64,000 nucleotides of DNA, from positions 1 to 64,000 of the forward strand of contig NZ_QCYH01000004.1 of assembly GCF_003072125.1 (NCBI RefSeq), read 5' to 3'. A program made the position numbers and the translations under genes. This document shows, piece after piece, positions 6,906-14,313 of this stretch; position 1 is the first letter of the stretch; each line of letters starts with the position of its first letter. Source of the stretch: Pelagivirga sediminicola. GTDB lineage: Bacteria > Pseudomonadota > Alphaproteobacteria > Rhodobacterales > Rhodobacteraceae. A model generated the notes under the pieces. It did no database searches, was not told where the DNA came from, and saw only the letters and a program-made list of their open reading frames with translations.

Positions 6906-8543
6906 CTACTCCGCCGGCGTCGGTCTGAGGGGTACATCGCGCGGCTCGGCCATGTAGGGCGCGCTGCGGAAGGTGGCATAGCAGTTCAGCGCACAAACGA
7001 TGGCCCCGGTCAGGAACATGCCCCCGCCGATGGTGCGGATCAGGTAATAGGGTGCCATCGCCTGCACCGATTCAACAAAGCTGTAGGACAGCGCGCCGTT
7101 CAGGTCATAGGCGCGCCACATCAGCCCTTGGGTGATGCCCGCGTTCCACATCGAGACCACGTAGACCAGCGTGCCGCCAACGGCGAGCCAGAAGTGCCAT
7201 TCGATCGCGCGTGGCCATGCCATCGTCTCACGCCCCGACAGTTGCGGAACCATGGTATAGATCGCGCCGAAGATGATCATCGCCACCCAGCCCAGCGTGC
7301 CGGAATGGACATGGCCCACGGTCCAGTCGGTGTAATGGCTCAGCGAATTGACGGGGCGGATCGCGAGAAACGACCCCTCGAATGTGGACAGCCCGTAGAA
7401 CACGGCGGCGACGAACATGAAGCGCAGCGTCGCATCATCGCGCACCTTGTGCCACGCGCCATTCAGCGTGGCGATGGCGTTGCCCGCTGAGGCCCAGCTG
7501 GGCACCAGCAGCATCACCGAAAATGTCATGCCAAGGGTCTGAACCCAATAGGGCAGGGCGGTGTAATGCAGATGGTGCGAGCCGACCCAGATGTAGAAGA
7601 ACACGATCCCCCAGAAGCTGAGGATTGACAGGCGATAAGACCAGATCGGGCGCCCTGAGCGGACCGGCAGATAGTAGTACAGCATCCCCAGAAAGCCCGA
7701 CGTCAGGAAGAACGCGACGGCGTTATGCCCATACCACCACTGGATCATCGCATCCTGCACGCCAGCCCAGATGGTAAAGCTGTCGGCGCCGTTCCAGCGC
7801 ACCGGAATGGCAAGATTGTTGACGATATGCAGCATGGCGACCACCAGGATGAAGGCCATGTAATACCAGTTCGCCACATAGATATGCGGCTCGTGCCGGC
7901 GCGCCAGCGTGCGAATGTAGACGGTGAAGTAAACCACCCAGACGACGACCAGCCACAGATCGGCATACCATTCGGCCTCGGCGTATTCCTTGGACTGGGT
8001 GCTGCCCATCAGATAGCCGCTGACCGCCCAAAGGCAGAACAGGTTGAACCCGATCAGCACGAACCATGGGCTGATTGCATCGGCGAGCCGGGTCCGGGCG
8101 GTGCGTTGCAGCACATAAAACGACGTTGCAATCAGCGCATTGCCACCAAAGCCAAAGATGATGCCGGTGGTATGGACGGGCCGCAGGCGCCCGAAACTGG
8201 TCCAGGGCAGGGCGGGCGTGCCTTCTGGCCAATAGAGCAGCGCAGACACCCACACGCCGATGCCCATCGCAAAGATCGCCCAGACCAGTGTCATCATTAC
8301 GCCAAAGCGTGTCGGACCGTCGAAATAGCGATCATGCCGTTCAATACCCGGCGCGCCCTCATAAAGCCTGCCACCAACGCGGAAGACCAAAAAGAGACCC
8401 AATATCAATGCCATCGCGCCATGCACTGCCATCACGCCTTTGCCGGCAAAGGCTGCCATTCCAAACCCCAGCACCGACAGCGCGACAGACAGGCCAAAGG
8501 CGATCTGGCGCTCATTCCGACTGAGTGTTCCGGCAGGTGTCAT
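6906..8543 (-). CDS. ccoN: cbb3-type cytochrome c oxidase catalytic subunit I (CcoN)
   Basis: CcoN is the haem-copper subunit that reduces oxygen to water in cbb3 oxidases, which serve respiration at very low oxygen. The protein has 545 residues and about 12 to 14 membrane helices. Visible ligand motifs are RPVHTTG (near H124, low-spin haem), WWYGHNAV (near H273, copper), VGSHHLHYT (near H323-H324, copper) and TVGHVHSG (near H411 and H413, haems). The cross-link Tyr motif FYGLSTFEG is present, so it reads as a true cbb3 enzyme. The ATG at 8543 has AAGGAG seven bases upstream and overlaps the regulator stop as TGATG; the GTG at 8546 is less likely. Confidence 0.95.
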   Translation of the reverse strand: MTPAGTLSRNERQIAFGLSVALSVLGFGMAAFAGKGVMAVHGAMALILGLFLVFRVGGRLYEGAPGIERHDRYFDGPTRFGVMMTLVWAIFAMGIGVWVSALLYWPEGTPALPWTSFGRLRPVHTTGIIFGFGGNALIATSFYVLQRTARTRLADAISPWFVLIGFNLFCLWAVSGYLMGSTQSKEYAEAEWYADLWLVVVWVVYFTVYIRTLARRHEPHIYVANWYYMAFILVVAMLHIVNNLAIPVRWNGADSFTIWAGVQDAMIQWWYGHNAVAFFLTSGFLGMLYYYLPVRSGRPIWSYRLSILSFWGIVFFYIWVGSHHLHYTALPYWVQTLGMTFSVMLLVPSWASAGNAIATLNGAWHKVRDDATLRFMFVAAVFYGLSTFEGSFLAIRPVNSLSHYTDWTVGHVHSGTLGWVAMIIFGAIYTMVPQLSGRETMAWPRAIEWHFWLAVGGTLVYVVSMWNAGITQGLMWRAYDLNGALSYSFVESVQAMAPYYLIRTIGGGMFLTGAIVCALNCYATFRSAPYMAEPRDVPLRPTPAE

Positions 8544-8971
8544 CACGCGGCTCCTTCAAGCTCGGCCATGGGTGCAAGCGCCACCTCGGCCAGGCTGGTG
8601 CGGTCCAGATCGGCCAGAAACGCCGCCTCGGCCGAACGCAACCGTGATTTGAGCTTGCAGCGGCCACTGATCGAGCACGCGCCGCCATCTGCGGCGAAGC
8701 ATTCGACCAGCGCCTGACCCTCTTCGAGAACCCGCACGATCTGGCCCAGACTGATCTCATCCGTGCCGCGCGCCAGCATTGCGCCACCACCACCACCGCG
8801 GCGCGTCACAACAATTCCGGCCCCGGACAGGCGCTGCATGATCTTGGCCAGGTGATGGCGCGACAGGCCGAATTCATCGGCAAGCTCGGAGGTGGAAAAC
8901 CCACGTTCGGGCGCGCTGGCCATCCGCATCAGCATCCGAAGACCATAGTCGGTGAAGGAAGTAAGGCGCAT
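8543..8971 (-). CDS. nsrR: Rrf2-family regulator, NsrR-like
   Basis: Rrf2-family proteins are winged-helix regulators; the NsrR branch binds an iron-sulfur cluster and responds to nitric oxide. The 142-residue protein starts MRLTSFTDYGLRMLMRMA, has the helix-turn-helix TSELADEFGLSRHHLAKIMQ, and carries three C-terminal cysteines at 91, 99 and 105 (LVECFAAD, GACSISGRC). That arrangement is closer to NsrR than to RirA or IscR. The start at 8971 was chosen because MRLT is the family N-terminus. Its stop overlaps the ccoN start, so it is the first gene of the oxidase operon and probably regulates its own transcript. NO sensing is inferred from family resemblance. Confidence 0.75.
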   Translation of the reverse strand: MRLTSFTDYGLRMLMRMASAPERGFSTSELADEFGLSRHHLAKIMQRLSGAGIVVTRRGGGGGAMLARGTDEISLGQIVRVLEEGQALVECFAADGGACSISGRCKLKSRLRSAEAAFLADLDRTSLAEVALAPMAELEGAA

Positions 8972-8989
8972 CTGGATCCTTGGTTCTGA

Positions 8990-9007
8990 ATAAGTATTTA
9001 AACTACC
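8990..9007. promoter_or_regulatory. Candidate NsrR-type operator upstream of the cco operon
   Basis: The segment ATAAGTATTTAAACTACC lies 19 to 36 bases before the regulator start codon. It has an ATTTAAA core flanked by an imperfect AGT/ACT pair. NsrR operators in several groups are AT-rich with an ATTT-N-AAAT core, so autoregulation is possible. The symmetry is weak, and the identification is tentative. Confidence 0.3.
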
Positions 9008-9250
9008 GGTTAACATGCGGGCCCATCTTTGCCAACCAAAACCTCGATGGTCGCCGACCGTTCGACGCGTGGAAACGCTCTGCGTCAACCAATGTTCGCA
9101 GGCTGTCATCGTCGCATCAGGTGGTGCGCCGTCACGTATGGAATTTCATTTCGCGCTGGCGCCATGACTCCCGACCGCGGCGTAACTCGGACACGGACAG
9201 CGGATTCTGATGTTTCGTGGAATTGAAAAACCAACCATTGAGGCAGGCAA

Positions 9251-9367
9251 ATGGACGAGCGACAGGATACGATGGCCGAGGCCCTCATGGACCATCCGAT
9301 CGAACACGGGCCGAATGACATAGGCATTGTCCTTGCGCGGGCGCCGCTCCTCCGATTTGATCGCTGA
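9251..9367 (+). CDS. Doubtful small ORF, 38 residues
   Basis: An ATG at 9251, preceded by GAGGCAGG, opens a frame starting MDERQDTMAEALMDHPIEHG that stops at 9367, 28 bases before the GH25 gene. I do not recognise it. It could be a short leader peptide, a scrap of a longer gene or chance. Confidence 0.2.
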   Translation: MDERQDTMAEALMDHPIEHGPNDIGIVLARAPLLRFDR

Positions 9368-9395
9368 ACGAGATGCCCCCGAAAGGAGTTCGCCG

Positions 9396-10166
9396 ATGAT
9401 CCGCCGTTTCCTAGTTCTTACGTTTTGGACGCTTGCCGCTTGCGCCCCAGACCGACCGTTCGAAAACGCTGGCGGCGCACATGGTTTTGGCGAACGGGCA
9501 CCTGTAGACTGGCAGGATGGCCACGCGCCGCATCGATACGATATTCACGGAATCGACGTCGCCCGGTTCCAGGACAGCGTCGATTGGCATACAGCGCGCG
9601 ACGCAGGTGTGCAGTTTGCCTTTATAAAGGCGACCGAGGGCGGCGACATGCTTGATCCGCGATTTGGCGATCATTGGCGCGGGGCGCGCAGCGCATCCAT
9701 CCCTCGCGGCGCATATCACTTCTTTTATTTCTGTACCTCTGCCGCTGATCAAGCTCGCTGGTTTATCCGCCATGTCCCGCGCGAAGCGGGCGCTTTGCCT
9801 CCGATACTGGACATGGAATGGAACGCGTTCTCGCCCACCTGTCGCAAGCGGCCCGATGGAGAAATCGTTCGACGCGAGGCGAGGGTTTTTCTAGACACGC
9901 TGGAACGCCATTACGGGCAGCGCCCGATTATCTATACAACGCCCGAATTCTATCGCCGGAATGAAATGCAACGGATGCAAGGAGATGAGTTTTGGCTCCG
10001 CTCTACCGCAAAACATCCTCGCGAAGTCTATCCGAGCCAGCATTGGAGCTTTTGGCAATATAGCGGCACCGGCACCGTACCGGGCATCAAGGGTGACGTC
10101 GATCTGAACGCATTTTCGGGCGGGGCGTCGGAATGGAAACGCTGGCTGGCGAGTAGGCGTCAGTAA
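9396..10166 (+). CDS. GH25-family lysozyme-like lipoprotein
   Basis: Glycoside hydrolase family 25 enzymes cleave the glycan of peptidoglycan. From the chosen start (MIRRFLVLTFWTLAAC, preceded by GAAAGGAG) the protein has 256 residues and begins with a lipoprotein signal ending in a lipobox LAAC. GH25 features are IHGIDVARFQDSVDW, FAFIKATEGG, ILDMEWN (the catalytic D-x-E pair) and the closing WSFWQYSGTG and DVDLNAF blocks. It should sit lipid-anchored in the cell envelope. Candidate roles are wall remodelling, or use as an effector against other bacteria; no immunity gene is evident. Codon use is less GC-biased than the neighbours. Confidence 0.85.
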   Translation: MIRRFLVLTFWTLAACAPDRPFENAGGAHGFGERAPVDWQDGHAPHRYDIHGIDVARFQDSVDWHTARDAGVQFAFIKATEGGDMLDPRFGDHWRGARSASIPRGAYHFFYFCTSAADQARWFIRHVPREAGALPPILDMEWNAFSPTCRKRPDGEIVRREARVFLDTLERHYGQRPIIYTTPEFYRRNEMQRMQGDEFWLRSTAKHPREVYPSQHWSFWQYSGTGTVPGIKGDVDLNAFSGGASEWKRWLASRRQ

Positions 10167-10559
10167 CCCAAGTTAAGTGACGAACAATCCAAGGCCAGAG
10201 CGTCGCGATGGTTGCGCGTGCGCCGCGCTCATAGTGTCCGCCTCAAACCCGTTGGCCAAAGCTCACCCGCACATTCGACGACAAGTCAGCCACTTGGATA
10301 AAGGCTTCAAGCCTGAGTTGATGATCGTTTGGAGTCACAACTGATCAACCGAGCGTCATCGCCAGATACGTTGGGATTCAGGTGAACCTGCAAACGCCAT
10401 CAGTCACGATCCAGGACGTTAGCAAGCAAGGCGTCGCGGGCGTGCTTGCCTTGCGAAAACGGCCGCTGGCATCGCAGGCTTTTGCGAACACCCATAAAGA
10501 ACTCCGCAAGAGTGCCAACTAGCCCCGGTTTGCGTGCACTGACGCAGCCGGGGCCTTTT
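10167..10559. other. Gene-free stretch ending in a plus-strand terminator
   Basis: No coding frame of credible length or composition is visible in these 393 bases. The only structured feature is a rho-independent terminator at 10522-10560 oriented for plus-strand transcription. It lies more than 350 bases beyond the GH25 stop. The stretch is therefore either a long 3' untranslated region of the GH25 gene or the site of an unannotated small RNA. Confidence 0.5.
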
Positions 10560-10560
10560 T
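10522..10560 (+). terminator. Rho-independent terminator
   Basis: GCCCCGG (10522-10528) pairs with CCGGGGC (10548-10554), reinforced by GCGT/ACGC inside. The stem is followed by CTTTTT at 10555-10560. The T-run is only on the plus strand, so it terminates rightward transcripts. Confidence 0.8.
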
Positions 10561-11075
10561 CATTCGTCTTCGCTATCAAGGCGATTGAGCATATTGAGGA
10601 TAAACGTCGTAAAGGCTTCGCCCCATTTTGTTGCCCGTTTCATTTCTTCGACAGGAACGGCGTCAACGGTCAAGCCTTCTTCACCAGTTCGTTCAAATAT
10701 TGCGAACACGACAAAGTTGTCGTCTGCCAAAAGATACCCGGCGCAATGCCCGTGGGCTATTTTATTCCTTGGCTTAGAATGACGTTCATAAAGCTTTTTG
10801 TGCTTCTTTAAGAACTTGATAGCTTCTTCCGCAGAATCACGCTGTTTGATTAGGCGAACCATTTCGGCGAGCTTGCCCGAACCGCTTTGCTTGCCGATGG
10901 TGTCGGCGGCTTCGTGGTATGGAAGTTCCATGACACGCGCCAAAAGCATCGCAAGCGCGCCGTCGAGCGTTCCCCATGCAAGAACGAGGTCTATCATCGC
11001 TTCGCGGTGCTTCGCGTTAAGAGGAAGCTTATAGTTTTCCGCTTCAAGTTCGCTGTTCAGCGTCCTTTCGTCCAT
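10560..11075 (-). CDS. Orphan HEPN-like protein with R-x4-H motif
   Basis: This 171-residue, mostly helical, charged protein has no signal peptide or membrane segment. Residues 103-108 read RNKIAH, the R-x4-H signature of HEPN-fold RNases and nucleotidyl-modification partners found in toxin-antitoxin, abortive-infection and CRISPR systems. The surrounding layout also suits a HEPN bundle: WGTLDGALAMLLARVMEL near residue 34, then a lysine-rich helix and SKPRNKIAHGH. No nucleotidyltransferase (MNT) or antitoxin gene is adjacent. Base composition is visibly more AT-rich than the flanking housekeeping genes, and it lies next to the 3' end of tRNA-Glu, a common integration site, so recent acquisition is likely. 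Function is inferred from one motif and remains open. Confidence 0.6.
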   Translation of the reverse strand: MDERTLNSELEAENYKLPLNAKHREAMIDLVLAWGTLDGALAMLLARVMELPYHEAADTIGKQSGSGKLAEMVRLIKQRDSAEEAIKFLKKHKKLYERHSKPRNKIAHGHCAGYLLADDNFVVFAIFERTGEEGLTVDAVPVEEMKRATKWGEAFTTFILNMLNRLDSEDE

Positions 11076-11091
11076 GATCGCCCTTTCAGGT

Positions 11092-11109
11092 GCTCACGCT
11101 TCCGTGAGC
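11092..11109. repeat. Hairpin GCTCACG-CTTC-CGTGAGC upstream of the HEPN-like gene
   Basis: Perfect 7-base arms with a 4-base loop lie 17 to 34 bases before the start codon (11075), just upstream of the ribosome-binding site GAAAGGG. It would form in the 5' leader of the transcript and could affect translation or mark a binding site. Confidence 0.45.
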
Positions 11110-11222
11110 GTTCGCCGGGGCTTTCAGGGCGGTTCTTCGCCCTTCGATCCATTAGACAATGCTTAGGCAGAGTGTGGGGGTTTTAAATATATCAAGTAAA
11201 ATAAATATCTTACAGGTATAAG

Positions 11223-11297
11223 TGGCAGCCCGTAGGGGAATCGAACCCCTCTTTCCAGGTTGAAAACCTGGCGTCCTAACCGATAGACGAACGGGCC
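11223..11297 (-). tRNA. tRNA-Glu (anticodon UUC)
   Basis: On the minus strand a 75-base cloverleaf begins GGCCCGTTCGTCTA and ends ACGGGCTGCCA, with the CCA encoded. The anticodon stem CCAGG/CCTGG holds the loop TTTTCAA, giving anticodon TTC (Glu). The T-arm GAGGGGTTCGATTCCCCT is standard. The acceptor begins with a G-U pair. Confidence 0.95.
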
Positions 11298-11316
11298 ACG
11301 CGCTGCGTGAGGCGGT

Positions 11317-11344
11317 TCCTAGGCAAAACTGGCGAGAGGTGCAA
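11317..11344 (-). promoter_or_regulatory. Possible promoter of tRNA-Glu
   Basis: On the minus strand, TTGCAC (11344-11339) and CTAGGA (11322-11317) are 16 bases apart and lie just upstream of the tRNA 5' end at 11297. The -35 box is good and the -10 box weak. Confidence 0.35.
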
Positions 11345-11415
11345 GGGGGTTTTTATATCAAATCGCCGGCTTGTCGCGAAAACCGTGTTTTAGCCGTCCG
11401 TATCGCCGAGACCGT

Positions 11416-13197
11416 TCAGCCCGGAGCGGCATCTTCAAGGCGCAGCTGGGCCGTTTGCCGGCCGCGCCAGATATTGAGTTCCAGGCGCCCCGCCAGATGA
11501 AACCGCTTGCCGCCGTGACCTTCCAGCGCGGGGCCGATCGGGCCGTCGAAGGCGCCGAAGGCGATCGCGTCCAGCTGCGGACCGGTGCCGTCGCCAAAAC
11601 GGATCTTGAGGTGCCGTTCTCCGACGCGTTTGGCAAAGGTGATCTGCATCTGGGCAAAGACATGACGCGGCGCGGCTGCTCCGGCGCCGAAGGGGCCGGC
11701 GGCATCGAGCTGGGCAATCAGGTCCGTCGTGGCGGCGCCGGGCATGAGAAGCCCGTCCAGCGCCAGATCGGCGGCCCCGCCAGTGCCGGCGCCCTGCCTG
11801 GCCAGCAGCTCGGACAGGCGGGCCATCGCGGGCTCCAGCAGATCGCGCGTGACGGTCAGCCCGGCGGCCATCTTGTGACCGCCCCCCTTCAGCAGCAATC
11901 CCTCGCCGGCCAGCTTCTGGATGGCGGCGCCCAGATCAACGCCGCTGATCGACCGGCCCGAGCCCTTGCCGATCTCGCCGTCGAACCCGATGACGATGGC
12001 GGGGCGATTCGCCGCCTCCTTGAGGCGGCTGGCCACGATCCCGACCACGCCGGGATGCCAGCCGTCGCTTGCGGCCCAGACCAGCGGCGCGTCCAGCCCG
12101 CGCGCCTCGGCCTGCGCCATGGCGGCGGCCTGCACGCCCGCCTCGATCTCGCGGCGCTCGGCGTTGAGCTGGTCCAGCCGCTCGGCCATGGCCTGCGCCT
12201 CGAAGGGGTCGGCGCTGGCCAGAAGACGCGCGCCCAGATCGGCGCGCCCCACGCGCCCGCCGGCATTGACCCGCGGCCCCATGAGGAACCCCAGGTGATA
12301 GGCCGCAGGGGCGCTGTCCATTCCGGCGATGTCGGCCAGCGCCACAAGGCCCGGCCGCTCGCGCCGCGCCATGACGCGCAGCCCCTGCCGCACGAAGGCG
12401 CGGTTGACCCCGATCAGCGGCGCCACATCGGCCACGGTTGCCAGTGCCACCAGATCCAGCATCGCCATCAGATCCGGCCCCTTGCGGCCCGCCTCGCGCA
12501 GCTGTCGGCCCGCCTCGACCAACATCAGGAACACGACGGCAGCGGCGCACAGATGGGCCAGATCGCCGCTTTCGTCCTGCCGGTTGGGGTTCACCACGGC
12601 CAGCGCGTCAGGCAGCGTCTCGCCGCCCAGGTGATGGTCCAGAATGATGACGTCCGCACCCTTGGCCGCGGCCACGGGGCCGTGGCTGAGCGTGCCGCAG
12701 TCGACGCAGACGATCAGATCGTGGGCCGCGGCGAGCGTTGCCATCGCCTCGTCATTCGGGCCATAGCCTTCGTCGATGCGGTCGGGCACATAGAGGGTCG
12801 CCTCGCGCCCGCTCTGGCGCAGCCAGTCGATCAAGAGCGCGGCGCTGGTGCCGCCATCGACGTCGTAATCGGCAAAGATCGCGATGCGCTCGCGGCGCTC
12901 GACGGCGGTCAGAAACCGGGTCGCCGCCTTTTCCATGTCCAGCAGGGACCGAGGATCGGGCAGCAGATCGCGCAGGGCAGGCGCCAGATAGGCCTCGGCG
13001 CCCTCGGGCGCCACGCCGCGCCGTGCCAGCACCAGGCAGACGGGGTAGGGCAGGCCGGTCGCCTGCGCCATGGCTTCGGCGGTTCGGTCCAGCTGAGGCG
13101 CAGGGCCGATCCAGCGTCGCCCGGTCAGCGACGCCTCGATATCCAGAAACGCGCTCACGCGCGCCCGGCCTTCATTGGTCCTGAAATATTCATGCAT
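11416..13197 (-). CDS. recJ: Single-stranded-DNA-specific exonuclease RecJ
   Basis: RecJ degrades single-stranded DNA 5' to 3' in recombination and mismatch repair. The 593-residue protein has the DHH-family phosphoesterase motifs: IFADYDVDGGTSAALL near residue 106, VCVDCGT near 162 and ILDHHLGGE near 185. The DHHA1 block with GGHKMAAGLTV lies near residue 435. Length is normal. The translation from 13197 begins MHEYFRTNEGRARVSAF; a GTG at 13158 (VSAFLDIEASLTGRRW) is an alternative start that fits many relatives. It follows glpX by 67 bases on the same strand, so hom-glpX-recJ may be one transcript. Confidence 0.95.
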   Translation of the reverse strand: MHEYFRTNEGRARVSAFLDIEASLTGRRWIGPAPQLDRTAEAMAQATGLPYPVCLVLARRGVAPEGAEAYLAPALRDLLPDPRSLLDMEKAATRFLTAVERRERIAIFADYDVDGGTSAALLIDWLRQSGREATLYVPDRIDEGYGPNDEAMATLAAAHDLIVCVDCGTLSHGPVAAAKGADVIILDHHLGGETLPDALAVVNPNRQDESGDLAHLCAAAVVFLMLVEAGRQLREAGRKGPDLMAMLDLVALATVADVAPLIGVNRAFVRQGLRVMARRERPGLVALADIAGMDSAPAAYHLGFLMGPRVNAGGRVGRADLGARLLASADPFEAQAMAERLDQLNAERREIEAGVQAAAMAQAEARGLDAPLVWAASDGWHPGVVGIVASRLKEAANRPAIVIGFDGEIGKGSGRSISGVDLGAAIQKLAGEGLLLKGGGHKMAAGLTVTRDLLEPAMARLSELLARQGAGTGGAADLALDGLLMPGAATTDLIAQLDAAGPFGAGAAAPRHVFAQMQITFAKRVGERHLKIRFGDGTGPQLDAIAFGAFDGPIGPALEGHGGKRFHLAGRLELNIWRGRQTAQLRLEDAAPG

Positions 13198-13264
13198 CGC
13201 CGCTTACAGCGCGCGCACGCGAAAGTCCCGAAGATTTGCGCCGGACCTCGCCGCGGCGCCCGCT

Positions 13265-14230
13265 TCACTTTACGGGATTGCGGTAGATCATCCGCCGGAC
13301 CGAGCCGGTCTTGGAGCGCATGAGGACCGTTTCGGTCTCCACATAGGTCTGGCGCCGCTTGACGCCCTTGACCAGCGATCCGTCGGTCACGCCGGTTGCG
13401 GCAAAGATCACGTCGCCTGTCACCATGTCGTCACGCGCATAGATGCGGTCCAGATCGGTGATGCCGGCCTTGGCCGCGCGCCCTTTTTCATCGTCGTTGC
13501 GGAACAGGAGCCGGCCCCAGATCTGCCCGCCCATGCATTTCAGCGCCGATGCGGCCAGCACGCCCTCGGGCGCCCCGCCCGAGCCCATGTACATGTCGAT
13601 GCCGGTCAGCTCGGCCTCGGCGCAATGGATGACGCCGGCGACATCGCCGTCGGGGATCAGATAGACGGCGGCGCCGGTGGCGCGGACCTCGTCGATCATC
13701 TCCTGATGGCGGGGCCGCTCAAGGATGCAGACGGTCACTTCGGACGGCTTGCAGCCCTTCGCCTTGGCCAACGCCTCGACCCGCTCGCGCGGGAACATTT
13801 CCAGCGAAACGACGTCCTTGGCATAGCCCGGCCCGACGGCCAGCTTTTCCATGTAGACGTCGGGCGCGTGCAGCAGGCTGCCGCGCTGCGCCATGGAAAT
13901 AACGGTCAGCGCGTTCGGCATCGCCTTGGCGGTCAGCGTCGTGCCCTCCAGCGGATCGAGCGCGATGTCCACGCCGGGGCCGTCGCCGGTGCCGACCTCC
14001 TCGCCGATGAACAGCATGGGGGCCTCGTCGCGCTCGCCCTCGCCGATGACGACGACGCCCTTGATCGCCAGCTTGTTCAGCTGCTCGCGCATGGCGTTGA
14101 CGGCCAGTTGGTCGGCTGCCTTTTCATCGCCGCGCCCGATCATGTCGGCGCAGGCCAGCGCGGCGGCCTCCGAGACGCGGGCCAGCCCGAGCGACAGCAT
14201 GCGGTCGTTGAAATCGGCGGTGTCGGTCAT
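13265..14230 (-). CDS. glpX: Class II fructose-1,6-bisphosphatase
   Basis: GlpX hydrolyses fructose 1,6-bisphosphate in gluconeogenesis and is a cytosolic metal-dependent enzyme. The 321-residue protein has the signature GEGERDEAPMLFIGE, the metal-binding DPLEGTTLTAKAMPNAL and the GGAPEGVLAASALKCMGG loop. The start at 14230 (MTDTADFN) has AAGGATC upstream and replaces an earlier ATG at 14272 that gives an unlikely leader. It lies 83 bases after hom on the same strand. Confidence 0.95.
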   Translation of the reverse strand: MTDTADFNDRMLSLGLARVSEAAALACADMIGRGDEKAADQLAVNAMREQLNKLAIKGVVVIGEGERDEAPMLFIGEEVGTGDGPGVDIALDPLEGTTLTAKAMPNALTVISMAQRGSLLHAPDVYMEKLAVGPGYAKDVVSLEMFPRERVEALAKAKGCKPSEVTVCILERPRHQEMIDEVRATGAAVYLIPDGDVAGVIHCAEAELTGIDMYMGSGGAPEGVLAASALKCMGGQIWGRLLFRNDDEKGRAAKAGITDLDRIYARDDMVTGDVIFAATGVTDGSLVKGVKRRQTYVETETVLMRSKTGSVRRMIYRNPVK

Positions 14231-14313
14231 GGCAGGATCCTTTTGCAGCACGCGGAAAAATCGGGAGTGCATTCAGCTTTATCGGCAGCGGTCAATCCGC
14301 ACAAGAGAGCGCC

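Larger units (their letters stand above)
8972..9395. other. Divergent upstream region between nsrR-like gene and GH25 gene
   Basis: This 424-base gap should hold the promoter of the nsrR-cco operon (leftward) and that of the GH25 gene (rightward). An AT-rich candidate operator lies at 8990-9007. A possible 38-codon ORF lies at 9251-9367. No FNR-type TTGAT-N4-ATCAA box was seen. The remainder shows nothing I recognise. Confidence 0.5.

Noticed and set aside
6177..7490. Plus-strand frame of 437 codons across ccoO and ccoN
   Set aside because: Antisense to conserved oxidase subunits with visible haem and copper ligands.
6906..8546. Possibility that CcoN is a nitric-oxide reductase-type subunit
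   Set aside because: The haem-copper ligands and the FYGLSTFEG tyrosine motif of cbb3 oxidases are present, together with CcoO, CcoQ and CcoP.
11371..13323. Long plus-strand frame (650 codons) opposite recJ
   Set aside because: Composition is dominated by Gly/Ala/Arg/His/Gln and has no motif; RecJ motifs on the other strand are decisive.
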